DNA from: Polluticaenibacter yanchengensis
Lineage (GTDB): Bacteria > Bacteroidota > Bacteroidia > Chitinophagales > Chitinophagaceae
DNA length: 64,000 bases
Assembly (NCBI GenBank): GCA_027854065.1
Contig: JAQGEF010000006.1
Location: 1-64,000, forward strand
Direction: 5' to 3'
Position numbers and translations under genes: made by a program. The notes under the pieces are model-generated. The model saw only the letters and a program-made list of their open reading frames with translations. It did no database searches and was not told the DNA's origin. Each line of letters opens with the position of its first letter. Position 1 is the first letter of the stretch. Positions 17,229-25,105 of the stretch are shown here, in pieces.

Positions 17229-17690
17229 TTATTTATTGCTATACTTCTTTATAATTATATCACAGGTTTTATCTATCATGTCGTACACTTCATGAAAGGT
17301 TTTTTCCGTACCGTACCAGGGATCGGGAACGCCTTTATTCCTGCCCGGGTAAAGTTCGTTTAAAAACAATTCCGCCTTATCATCTTGCCACAATCCGTTT
17401 GACATTCTTTTTGCGTCAATTTTATTCTGACTGTCCATAAAGTAAATAATGTCAAAATGATTCATGTCTGCAGCCGTGTATTGACGGGCCCTTTGTTCTG
17501 AAATGTCTATTCCGTATAATTTTGCTACTTTTTGAGAGCCATGATGGGGAGGTTCCCCTGCGTGCCATCCACCTGTTCCTGCGCTGTCCACGGTCCAGTC
17601 CAGTCCCGCTGCTTTTATTTTATGCCGTAAAACGCCTTCCGCTAATGGGCTGCGACAAATATTGCCCAGGCATACCATTAAGATTTTCAT
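17229..17690 (-). CDS. Low-molecular-weight protein-tyrosine phosphatase
   Basis: A 153-residue cytosolic phosphatase. The P-loop CLGNICRS (Cys7, Arg13) is at the extreme N-terminus, and the general acid is Asp123 in VPDPWYG. Length and architecture fit the LMW-PTP family, whose members act on phosphotyrosine or phosphoarginine. No exopolysaccharide kinase is adjacent, so the substrate is open. It heads the operon with hisS and the ABC ATPase. The promoter -7 box (TACCTTTG) ends 4 bp before the ATG, so the transcript should start at or almost at the start codon. Confidence 0.93.
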   Translation of the reverse strand: MKILMVCLGNICRSPLAEGVLRHKIKAAGLDWTVDSAGTGGWHAGEPPHHGSQKVAKLYGIDISEQRARQYTAADMNHFDIIYFMDSQNKIDAKRMSNGLWQDDKAELFLNELYPGRNKGVPDPWYGTEKTFHEVYDMIDKTCDIIIKKYSNK

Positions 17691-17694
17691 GCGG

Positions 17695-17725
17695 CAAAGG
17701 TAATTGATAAATAATGGCGAGCAAT
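17695..17725 (-). promoter_or_regulatory. Promoter of the phosphatase-hisS-ABC operon
   Basis: On the minus strand, ATTG (17725-17722), 19 bp, then TACCTTTG (17702-17695), an exact TAnnTTTG. The last G is 4 bp before the ATG, which predicts a leaderless mRNA. Confidence 0.65.
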
Positions 17726-17750
17726 AAGGGACTTGTTTTTTGTTTTTATT

Positions 17751-17864
17751 GGGGCTTTCATCATTATATATCTATAAAGCACCTGTTCAGGCTATTCCGG
17801 GCTCGCTGGCGCTCGGTGCCGGGCACCAGCCGCTTGGCGGCTGCCCTGCATATCCTGCAGCCCC
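17751..17864 (-). repeat. Dispersed GGGGCT element, copy F
   Basis: Minus orientation. On the plus strand it begins GGGGCTTTCAT and ends CTGCAGCCCC. The core (17799-17819) reads GCACCGAGCGCCAGCGAGCC on the minus strand. It lies between the ComM-like gene and the phosphatase promoter. Confidence 0.72.
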
Positions 17865-17916
17865 GGATCAATAGAATATTTATTGAGCTTTTTGAAAAAG
17901 ATACCTGTGAGTGAAA

Positions 17917-19464
17917 CTAACCGGCCCAGCTTTCCCTGTCCAGGCTGCGGTACTGGATGGCTTCCGCTAAATGTTCCGGTTTAATGTCCGGGCTGGCGCT
18001 GAGGTCTGCAATGGTGCGGCTTACTTTTAAAATACGGTCATAGGCACGGGCGCTTAAATTGAGTTTTTCCATAGCCACTTTCAGCATTTTAGCCCCGGCT
18101 ATGTTCAGTTCACAGTAGTCCCGCATCTGGTTACCGGTCATCTGCGCATTACAATAAACGTTTTCAGTACCCTCATAACGGGTTTGCTGGATCTCCCTGG
18201 CTTTTATCACCCGCTGGCGAATGGTTTCACTATTATCACTGCGGCTGGCCCGGCTTAGTTCACTAAAGGGAACAGGCGTTACTTCCACATGCAGGTCAAT
18301 CCTGTCTAATAAGGGGCCACTGATTTTATTCAGGTATTTTTGTACCATACCGGGGCCACAGGTGCATTCTTTTTCCGGGTGGTTGTAATACCCGCATGGG
18401 CAGGGGTTCATGCTGGCAATGAGCATAAAGGATGCGGGAAAGTCCAGGCTCATTTTTGCCCGGCTAATGGTTACGCGGCGTTCTTCCATTGGCTGCCGCA
18501 TTACTTCTAAAACCGTTCTTTTGAATTCCGGTAGCTCATCTAAAAATAAAACGCCGTTATGTGCCAGGCTGATCTCTCCCGGTTGGGGATTGCCGCCGCC
18601 GCCCACTAATGCCACATCGCTGATGGTGTGGTGCGGGCTGCGGAATGGCCGTTTGCTGACCAATGTGGCGTTTTCCGGCAACTTACCGGCCACACTGTGT
18701 ATTTTAGTGGTTTCCAGCGCTTCCATTAAGCTTAATGGCGGTAATATGGTTGGCAGTCTTTTTGCGAGCATCGTTTTGCCGGCTCCCGGCGGACCGATTA
18801 ATATGGCATTATGTCCCCCGGCTGCCGCTATTTCTAAAGCACGTTTTATATTTTCCTGTCCTTTTACATCTGCAAAATCTATTTCGAACTGATACTGGGA
18901 ATGATAGAATTCTTCGCGGGTATCTACTTCTGTTTCGGGTATCGTGTTTTTGCCTTCAATAAAATCTATGACTTCAGATAAGTGCTGGGCGCCGTACACT
19001 TTTAATTTGTTCACAATTGCTGCTTCCAAAGCGTTTTGCTTTGGCAGGATAAACCCTTTAAAGTTTTCTTTGCGTGCCTGGATGGCAATGGGCAATGCTC
19101 CCTTGATTGGCCTCAATTCTCCGTCAAGGCTCAATTCGCCCATAATGACATAATCTTTTAAGGCATCTGTATTTTGAATTTGCTCTGAAGCTGCCAGTAT
19201 GCCAAGTGCAATGGGCAGGTCAAACGCGGTGCCACTCTTTTTTATGTCGGCAGGAGCGAGGTTGACAACCAGTTTGGTGCGTGGCATTTTGTAGCCATTA
19301 CTTTTAATGGCGCTTTCTACGCGTTGCATGCTTTCTTTGACCGCATTGTCGGGCAAGCCAACAATAACGGCACCTGGAAGTCCCTGGTTGTTAATGTCAA
19401 CTTCTATTGTAATGGTGGTGGCGTTTACTCCAAATACGGCGCTGCCAAAGGTTTTTACGAGCAT
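17917..19464 (-). CDS. YifB/ComM-family Mg-chelatase-like AAA+ ATPase
   Basis: A 515-residue protein. The N-terminal ChlI-type/Lon-protease-like domain covers about 1-180 (VEVD... GLPDNAVKES, then KSGTAFDLPIALGIL). The AAA+ domain has Walker A GPPGAGKT (224-231), Walker B GVLFLDELPEF (304-314), and a CPCG plus CTCG cysteine group near 355-370. A C-terminal lid domain follows. The family includes Haemophilus ComM, a helicase for branch migration during natural transformation; YifB is the uncharacterised E. coli name. A role in DNA recombination is plausible but not shown by context. Copies D and F of the dispersed element flank this gene. Confidence 0.92.
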   Translation of the reverse strand: MLVKTFGSAVFGVNATTITIEVDINNQGLPGAVIVGLPDNAVKESMQRVESAIKSNGYKMPRTKLVVNLAPADIKKSGTAFDLPIALGILAASEQIQNTDALKDYVIMGELSLDGELRPIKGALPIAIQARKENFKGFILPKQNALEAAIVNKLKVYGAQHLSEVIDFIEGKNTIPETEVDTREEFYHSQYQFEIDFADVKGQENIKRALEIAAAGGHNAILIGPPGAGKTMLAKRLPTILPPLSLMEALETTKIHSVAGKLPENATLVSKRPFRSPHHTISDVALVGGGGNPQPGEISLAHNGVLFLDELPEFKRTVLEVMRQPMEERRVTISRAKMSLDFPASFMLIASMNPCPCGYYNHPEKECTCGPGMVQKYLNKISGPLLDRIDLHVEVTPVPFSELSRASRSDNSETIRQRVIKAREIQQTRYEGTENVYCNAQMTGNQMRDYCELNIAGAKMLKVAMEKLNLSARAYDRILKVSRTIADLSASPDIKPEHLAEAIQYRSLDRESWAG

Positions 19465-19816
19465 ATAGTGATCGTGCGAAAATATTAAAGGATTGCAATT
19501 TAGTAAAATAAACTGCGAATTATAAAGGCTTTGTTGGTATAAATATATGCATATTTGTTGATATAATGTGCTGGTTCTGGCTGGTGGCCGGTTTTTATTT
19601 GGAACAACCGGGGAAGTATGGCTTAAGGAATTACCGTGTTTGCAAAGGGACAGGAATTTTTACGGACCTGGGCCAGATTGGATTTTTAATGGATTTGTTT
19701 GTTTTTCTGAATATTTGCAGGTGAATTGGCTAAAACTGAAATAGGGATGATGTTTCCAATCATATACGGCGGAGATGGAGTATCCCAGGCAGTTAAATAG
19801 TAGTAATTTAGCTGAA
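19465..19816. other. Spacer between the ComM-like gene and element D
   Basis: No supported gene. A 198-codon minus-strand open frame (19660-20256) overlaps element D and the start of the TIGR02757 gene and is considered spurious. The spacer should hold the ComM-like gene's promoter; a one-mismatch -7 box (TATTTTCG) lies near its start codon. Confidence 0.5.
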
Positions 19817-19983
19817 GGGCTCCGGCATGCGTTGGTGCCGACGCAGGAGGCAGTATATTTTTTGCAGGATTTTCCTAAGGATACTTTTAATAATAGACGG
19901 CTCCTGCAAAAATATACCGCGCGTAGCAGAGCCATAAGCACGCCGATCCGGTGTTGAAGGGAAGAGTTGGGGATGAACGCCCC
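19817..19983 (+). repeat. Dispersed GGGGCT element, copy D (long form)
   Basis: Begins GGGCTCCGGCATGCG and ends CGCCCC, a degenerate right end. The core near 19913-19933 reads ATACCGCGCGTAGCAGAGCC. It carries an extra inverted repeat (TATTTTTTGCAGGA and TCCTGCAAAAATA) also found in copy E. It ends 36 bp before the TIGR02757 gene. Confidence 0.7.
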
Positions 19984-20019
19984 AAAAAGTAATTTGTTGT
20001 TGACTATAATGGAATAAAA

Positions 20020-20790
20020 ATGGAAATGGCGGATATTAAGCGATTGCTGGACGATAAGGTGAAATTTTATAATAACCCGGGTTTTATAAGTGGGGACCCG
20101 ATTAGTGTGCCTCACCGGTTTACGAAGCTGCAGGACATTGAAATATCGGGATTCTTTGCTTCTATATTCGCGTGGGGTAACCGAACGACGATTATTAATA
20201 AGACGCTTGAGTTGATGGCGCTGATGGATAATGCTCCTCATGATTTTATATTGCATGCGGCAGATAAGGAGCTTAAACGGTTACTGAATTTTAAACACCG
20301 GACTTTTCAGACGGATGATTTATTGTACTTTATTTCTTTTTTTAAGTGGTATTACGGGCAGCATAAAAGCCTTGAAACGGCGTTTGCGCGTGGTATTCTG
20401 CCGGATGATACTTCTATTGAGAACGGGTTAAAGGGTTTCAGGGAATTGTTTTTCAGCCTGCCGCACCTGGGCCGGACCAGGAAACATGTATCATCGCCGG
20501 TAACGGGGAGCAGTTGCAAGCGTATTAATATGTACCTGCGCTGGATGGTGAGAAGGGATGATAATGGGGTGGACTTTGGATTGTGGCAGAATATTGATGC
20601 GGGTAAACTGGTTTGTCCCCTGGATGTGCACGTGGGGCGCGTGGCCAGGCGATTGGGCTTGCTGGAACGGCCAACGGATGACTGGCAGGCTGCCAGGGAA
20701 CTTACGGAGGCTCTTAAAGTGTATGATAACGAGGATCCTGTAAAATATGACTTTGCTCTTTTTAGTATTGGTGTGATGGAGAAAATCTAA
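20020..20790 (+). CDS. TIGR02757/DUF2400-family protein
   Basis: A 256-residue protein of unknown biochemical function that matches the TIGR02757 family from memory of its pattern. It has an N-terminal helical region (IKRLLDDKVKFYNNP), a middle SGFFASIFAWGNRTTIINK, and a C-terminal PLDVHVGRVARRLGLL segment reminiscent of helix-hairpin-helix DNA glycosylase folds. ATG codons at residues 1 and 3 are both possible starts. It stands alone, just downstream of element D. There is no signal peptide, so it is cytosolic. A nucleic-acid role is only an inference from the fold resemblance. Confidence 0.8.
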   Translation: MEMADIKRLLDDKVKFYNNPGFISGDPISVPHRFTKLQDIEISGFFASIFAWGNRTTIINKTLELMALMDNAPHDFILHAADKELKRLLNFKHRTFQTDDLLYFISFFKWYYGQHKSLETAFARGILPDDTSIENGLKGFRELFFSLPHLGRTRKHVSSPVTGSSCKRINMYLRWMVRRDDNGVDFGLWQNIDAGKLVCPLDVHVGRVARRLGLLERPTDDWQAARELTEALKVYDNEDPVKYDFALFSIGVMEKI

Positions 20791-20833
20791 GAAAAACCAA
20801 AATTTATGGCATTCACATAAATTTAATAGGCAA

Positions 20834-20867
20834 TTTGTGGATTTTTCCAAATCGGCAATTATATTTG
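20834..20867 (+). promoter_or_regulatory. Promoter of a small exported protein gene
   Basis: TTTG (20834-20837), 22 bp, then TATATTTG (20860-20867), an exact -7 box. It ends 9 bp before the ATG at 20877 and lies downstream of an alternative ATG at 20835, so it decides the start. Confidence 0.65.
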
Positions 20868-20876
20868 TGCTGCGAT

Positions 20877-21170
20877 ATGTTAAAGAAAGTTATAAATATA
20901 ATGCTACTTGTTATCTTGAGCATGACTTTCCTGCCAATAAAAGAGGTGGGCAAGTTATTATCGAGCAACCAGCTTGTGGAAGAACTTTCTCCGGAGGTGC
21001 ATGAGAATAAACCTCTTAACAACTTTGGTAATGAAGTGATCCACTTTCATACGGAGTTCAGCTATGGTAATAATTTATATAAAACTACCGATATTTCTTT
21101 CATTCAGTTAACGGACAATATTCCGTCTCATCCTTCGGTAGAAATTCATGTACCCCCTCCCAACTGTTAA
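20877..21170 (+). CDS. Small secreted or membrane-anchored protein of unknown function
   Basis: A 97-residue protein starting MLKKVINIM. An upstream in-frame ATG at 20835 is rejected because the promoter -7 box lies between the two. A hydrophobic stretch (about residues 4-20) looks like a signal peptide or anchor. The rest is hydrophilic and ends VPPPNC with the cysteine as last residue. I do not recognise the family. It precedes the SulP-carbonic anhydrase pair by 240 bp in the same direction; whether they are functionally connected is unknown. The 5' leader is predicted to be under about 8 nt. Confidence 0.65.
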   Translation: MLKKVINIMLLVILSMTFLPIKEVGKLLSSNQLVEELSPEVHENKPLNNFGNEVIHFHTEFSYGNNLYKTTDISFIQLTDNIPSHPSVEIHVPPPNC

Positions 21171-21187
21171 TTGCTTTGGCTAAACAG

Positions 21188-21205
21188 GCCTGTACACTTA
21201 CAGGC
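21188..21205 (+). terminator. Weak hairpin after the small exported protein gene
   Basis: GCCTGTA and TACAGGC pair around CACT. There is no T-run, so termination is uncertain. Confidence 0.3.
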
Positions 21206-21410
21206 TTCATGTGTTTGGCATTATCTTTTTGTTTTTATATTCAAGAACTGTATCCCTATTGGCGAATAGTATGGAAGCGTATAATTGATCCTAATGTTGA
21301 TTAGTATTGATTGGCTCTTTTCCGGACCTGATAATATTATACTTAAGTGTAGTAGTGAAGTATAGTTGTGCTGACGGTGTACATTTTCTTATTAATTCTT
21401 CAAAGTTTAT

Positions 21411-23078
21411 ATGAAAAGTAGTATTGGAAAAAGTCCTTTTTGGAATTTAAAAGGAGACCTGCTGTCAGGTGTTGTTGTATTTCTTATTGCGTTACCATTA
21501 TGTCTGGCGATAGCTCAGGCTTCGCAGGCACCGTTGTTCTCGGGTATTGTAGCGGGTGTTATCGGTGGTGTGGTCATTGGTTTTTTTAGCAAATCTCCGT
21601 TAAGCGTGAGTGGCCCGGCTGCCGGTTTAGTGGCTATCGTTATAGGAGCATTGCAACAATTGGGCGCATTTGAAATTTTTCTTTGTGCAGTAGTGGTAGC
21701 AGGGTTCTTCCAGTTAATACTGGGTTTATTGAAAGCAGGATCAATTGCGTCTTATTTTCCTACCAGTGTTATTGAGGGGATGCTTGCGGGTATTGGTATT
21801 ACTATTATTTATAAGCAAATACCGGATGCTACGGGCTATGGCAATCCGAATGCTGCCGCAGGCATGGTTGATGCAGAGGACGGCATCGCTTTTTCCAATA
21901 TTACTGAAGCATTAAAGCATATTGAGCCGGGAGCGGTTATATTGACATTGCTTGGGTTGGGGCTGTTGATATTATGGACAACGAAACCTTTCAGAAAAGT
22001 GCAGTTAATACCTGCGGGTTTAATGGTGGTAGTTATATGTACGCTGGTGAATAACCTGTTTGCAAGTGTTGCCCCGGATTTGTATTTAAGTAATTCACAT
22101 CTGGTACAATTGCCTATCCCGGATTCTGCCTCTGAGTTCTTTGGCCAGTTTATTTCGCCGGACTTTTCCGGGTTTACGAATCCCTTGGTATGGCAGACTG
22201 GTCTGGTGATTGCTGTAGTGGCGTCTATTGAAACGTTGTTATGTATAGAGGCGACAGATAAACTGGACCCGCTGAAGAGAACAACGTCCGGCAATAAAGA
22301 GTTGCTGGCACAAGGTGTGGGTAATATGGCGAGTGGCTTTTTGGGTGGTTTGCCGATAACATCTGTAATTGTGCGTTCCAGTGCGAATATCAATGCGGGT
22401 GCAAAAACAAAAATAGCAACGATTACTCATGGTATTTTACTGTTCGTTTGTGTGGCGTCTATACCTGCTATTCTGAATTTAATACCTAAAGCGGCATTGG
22501 CAGCTATCTTAATTTTTACAGGGTACCGCCTGGCACGTCCTGCAATATTTAAGCATATGTGGCATGCGGGTAAAAAACAATTTATCCCGTTTGTAATTAC
22601 AGTTATTGCGGTATTTGCACTAGATTTATTGAAGGGAGTTGCGCTGGGTCTTCTTATCAGTATCTTTTACATATTAAGGCATAATTTAAAAACGCCTTAT
22701 TTCTTCAATAAAACAGTGTCTGGCGACAGCAATGTGATCAGGCTGGAACTGGCGCAGGAAGTGTCGTTTTTAAATAAAGCGAGTATTAAGCTTACGCTGG
22801 ACCACCTGCCTGAGAACAGTACCGTGGTTTTTGATGGTTCAAATACGGTATATATTGATTATGATGTACTCACTGAGATTGAAGAGTTCCGGGAAGTGGT
22901 AAGTAAGGAAAGGAATATTACCGTTAAGTTTATAGGTTTTGCAGCGGATATCGGGCTGGAAAATACGCATAAGGAAAGTGGTGATGATTTCGTGGATTAT
23001 AATGAGTTTTTGAACGATTATTTAAAAATAAACGGTAACGATAGTAAAAAGGGGAAGGAATCCCAATTATTAAACTAA
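21411..23078 (+). CDS. SulP/SLC26-family anion transporter with STAS domain
   Basis: A 555-residue inner membrane transporter. It begins with the SulP motif GDLLSGVVVFLIALPLCLAIAQASQAP and SGPAAG, and has about 10-12 membrane segments to residue 425. A C-terminal STAS domain (about 435-545) follows. SulP proteins carry sulfate, bicarbonate or other anions. A beta-carbonic anhydrase gene starts 38 bp after the stop, which makes bicarbonate the likelier substrate (compare BicA in cyanobacteria and natural SulP-carbonic anhydrase fusions). The two probably form an operon that supplies bicarbonate for carboxylation or pH control. The substrate assignment is inference from context. Confidence 0.9.
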   Translation: MKSSIGKSPFWNLKGDLLSGVVVFLIALPLCLAIAQASQAPLFSGIVAGVIGGVVIGFFSKSPLSVSGPAAGLVAIVIGALQQLGAFEIFLCAVVVAGFFQLILGLLKAGSIASYFPTSVIEGMLAGIGITIIYKQIPDATGYGNPNAAAGMVDAEDGIAFSNITEALKHIEPGAVILTLLGLGLLILWTTKPFRKVQLIPAGLMVVVICTLVNNLFASVAPDLYLSNSHLVQLPIPDSASEFFGQFISPDFSGFTNPLVWQTGLVIAVVASIETLLCIEATDKLDPLKRTTSGNKELLAQGVGNMASGFLGGLPITSVIVRSSANINAGAKTKIATITHGILLFVCVASIPAILNLIPKAALAAILIFTGYRLARPAIFKHMWHAGKKQFIPFVITVIAVFALDLLKGVALGLLISIFYILRHNLKTPYFFNKTVSGDSNVIRLELAQEVSFLNKASIKLTLDHLPENSTVVFDGSNTVYIDYDVLTEIEEFREVVSKERNITVKFIGFAADIGLENTHKESGDDFVDYNEFLNDYLKINGNDSKKGKESQLLN

Positions 23079-23116
23079 GATTAAAAATTATTTCATAAGT
23101 ATTAAAAGTAAAATTT

Positions 23117-23755
23117 ATGTCATTTCAAACTATTGAGCAGATTTTTGAGAATAACATTACCTGGGCAAATAAAAAGAAGGAGGAGGATCCTAATTATTTT
23201 AGTGATCTGGCAAAGATGCAAAAGCCGCCTTATTTATGGATTGGCTGTAGCGATAGCAGGGTTCCTCCTAATACAGTAACGGGTACTGACCCTGGTGAAA
23301 TATTCATTCACAGAAATATTGCTAATGTAGTAGTAAATACCGATTTGAATTTATTGAGCGTATTGGAATACGCAGTGGTTCATCTGGGCGTTCAGCATGT
23401 AATAGTTGCCGGGCATTATAACTGCGGTGGCGTGAAAGCTGCGATGAGTAACCAAAGTTTTGGTATGCTGGACAGCTGGTTGTCAAATATTAAAACAGTA
23501 TATCGCCTGCATGAAAAGGAATTGGACGCTATCGAAAATCTTGATGCAAGAGCAGATCGTTTTGCTGAATTAAATGTTCAGGAGCAGGTGACTAACCTGG
23601 CTAATACGAACATTATTCAAAACGCATGGAAAGAAGGTAAGCAAATACAGGTGCATGGTTGGGTTTATGACTTGTATAATGGTTTATTAAAACCTATCAG
23701 CAAGTTGGATAATTCTTCTGATGTGAGCAAGATTTACGCTTTTGAAAATCTTTAA
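23117..23755 (+). CDS. Beta-class carbonic anhydrase
   Basis: A 212-residue zinc enzyme for reversible CO2 hydration. The zinc ligands are visible: Cys44 in WIGCSDSRVPP (with the Asp46-Arg48 dyad), His100 and Cys103 in VAGHYNCGGV. The length fits Can/CynT-type enzymes. There is no signal peptide, so it is cytosolic. It is the second gene of a pair with the SulP transporter and ends at a strong terminator. The pairing suggests it interconverts CO2 and the bicarbonate moved by the transporter. Confidence 0.95.
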   Translation: MSFQTIEQIFENNITWANKKKEEDPNYFSDLAKMQKPPYLWIGCSDSRVPPNTVTGTDPGEIFIHRNIANVVVNTDLNLLSVLEYAVVHLGVQHVIVAGHYNCGGVKAAMSNQSFGMLDSWLSNIKTVYRLHEKELDAIENLDARADRFAELNVQEQVTNLANTNIIQNAWKEGKQIQVHGWVYDLYNGLLKPISKLDNSSDVSKIYAFENL

Positions 23756-23756
23756 T

Positions 23757-23800
23757 AAAACAGAAAGGCTGCCTTCTACATTAGGCAGCCTTTCTGTTTT
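23757..23800. terminator. Bidirectional terminator
   Basis: An 18-bp perfect stem (AAAACAGAAAGGCTGCCT and its complement) with an 8-nt loop, A-rich on one side and T-rich on the other. It serves the carbonic anhydrase gene and the convergent acidic-protein gene, whose stop codon overlaps it by one base. Confidence 0.9.
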
Positions 23801-24258
23801 TAATTCTTACTCATTCTTATGATTCGGTCATCGGTATCATCGTCGTCATCGTCATCATCATCGCTGTCATTGTCATCATCCAGGTCGTCGTCGTCATCTT
23901 CAAATTCATCTGCATAATCTTCAAGCTCATCTAACAGATCAAGCTTCTTTTTAAGTTCTATCATTGCTTTTTCGAGATCTTTAACGGTATTCAGGCTTGA
24001 AAAATCATCTTCTTCGGCAGTTATCTCATCATCGAAAATGTTTTCATATTCTTCGGCCTGCTCTTTGGTCAATTTATCTACGATATCGAATAGCTGGTCG
24101 GATTTTCTTACCCACCTTAAATTCTGGTCTTCATCCTGGAACTCCAGTAAGAGCGTTTTAGATGTATCCATGATAACGAATACTAATTCTAAATTGGCAT
24201 TCTCCGATTCCTGGATGATGTAATAATTATTAACTTTTAATTCTTTATAGAGGCTCAT
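23800..24258 (-). CDS. Acidic protein with poly-aspartate C-terminal tail
   Basis: A 152-residue cytosolic protein of unknown function. Residues 1-70 look like a compact mixed fold (YYIIQES, LVFVIMD), 75-115 are helical and possibly coiled-coil (DLEKAMIELKKKLDLLDELE), and about 117-142 are almost only D and E, followed by a basic end RIIRMSKN. The start ATG overlaps the stop of the upstream DUF4369 gene by one base (TAATG), so the two are translationally coupled. I do not recognise the family; the tail resembles DNA-mimic or histone-chaperone tails only in composition. Confidence 0.8.
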   Translation of the reverse strand: MSLYKELKVNNYYIIQESENANLELVFVIMDTSKTLLLEFQDEDQNLRWVRKSDQLFDIVDKLTKEQAEEYENIFDDEITAEEDDFSSLNTVKDLEKAMIELKKKLDLLDELEDYADEFEDDDDDLDDDNDSDDDDDDDDDTDDRIIRMSKN

Positions 24259-25061
24259 TATTCCTGATTTAATAGTTTATTATTTAAAATTGTTCTGGCG
24301 GTATCTACAATTTGTGTGGAGTCCAGATAGTGTTTTGATGTATCCAAACTGCTGTATAATGCCTGTAACTTAGGTTGTTTCGGAAATTTTGTATGAAGTG
24401 TTTTGACCAAATCGTTTAAATAGGATGCCGGGAAAATAGATTTTGCTATACCATACTTAAAATACGCCGCTGTGGCATTGCTTTCATTCGATACTAAGTG
24501 ATAAAGAGCGGTTTCCTTTTTTTTCAATAACGTATCTATAGCGGAGAGTTGTACCTGCCTGGCGCTATCGGTAATCTCTCTTTTGCTTAAAAGACTAACG
24601 GCTTTTCTTTGTTCATTAAGCGTTCTTTTTTCTAAGGAATATTTTTTTACTTCTTTGTAGTAATCTAATAATGCGAGGCTTGCTTTGGAGCCGCTTACTT
24701 CATAGCCATCTTTGTTTTTGTAATCTGCATTTACTTTTATTTTCCCGGAATCGGCGATTAATAAAATATAAAAGCTACTATCTACATATAATTGGTACAG
24801 CCCGTCTTTTTCATAAGAGGCGGTGACAAAAAAACGATTATCCTGTTTTATGGTAAACAGGGTATCGGTAATTATTCTTTCAAAGTTGTTCAGGTCCACC
24901 TGCATTAAGCTGATTTTCCTGCCTGCTGCATTTGTAATAATGCCACTTACTTCCAGTACATTGTTTTGGGATTCGGTTTTACATGCTACCACAGAGCAGC
25001 ACAGCCAAATGATTACAATAAACCGGGATATTCTTTTTAAGCTCATTGCTGCTTCTTTCAT
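24258..25061 (-). CDS. DUF4369-domain lipoprotein
   Basis: A 267-residue lipoprotein. The lipobox ends SVVAC (Cys27 counting from the first ATG). ATG codons occur at residues 1 and 6, and the second gives a more usual signal peptide. The N-terminal half (about 35-125) fits DUF4369, a beta domain often found before thioredoxin domains in Bacteroidota (SGIITNAAGRKISL, then YQLYVDSSFYILLIADSGKIKV). Here the thioredoxin domain is missing and a helical C-terminus follows. It overlaps the acidic-protein gene and probably belongs to the same minus-strand unit as the TPR gene 44 bp upstream. Confidence 0.75.
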   Translation of the reverse strand: MKEAAMSLKRISRFIVIIWLCCSVVACKTESQNNVLEVSGIITNAAGRKISLMQVDLNNFERIITDTLFTIKQDNRFFVTASYEKDGLYQLYVDSSFYILLIADSGKIKVNADYKNKDGYEVSGSKASLALLDYYKEVKKYSLEKRTLNEQRKAVSLLSKREITDSARQVQLSAIDTLLKKKETALYHLVSNESNATAAYFKYGIAKSIFPASYLNDLVKTLHTKFPKQPKLQALYSSLDTSKHYLDSTQIVDTARTILNNKLLNQE

Positions 25062-25105
25062 TTATTTTAAGGCCACAAAGAAAAGAAACAATCCTGACAC
25101 CTTGT

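Noticed and set aside
19660..20256. A 198-codon minus-strand open frame
   Set aside because: It overlaps dispersed element D and the start of the TIGR02757 gene, and its peptide shares TNACRSPSA with frames in copy E, so it is a translation of repeat DNA.
20835..20876. An upstream in-frame start for the small exported protein
   Set aside because: The exact promoter -7 box (20860-20867) lies inside this extension, so it would not be transcribed.
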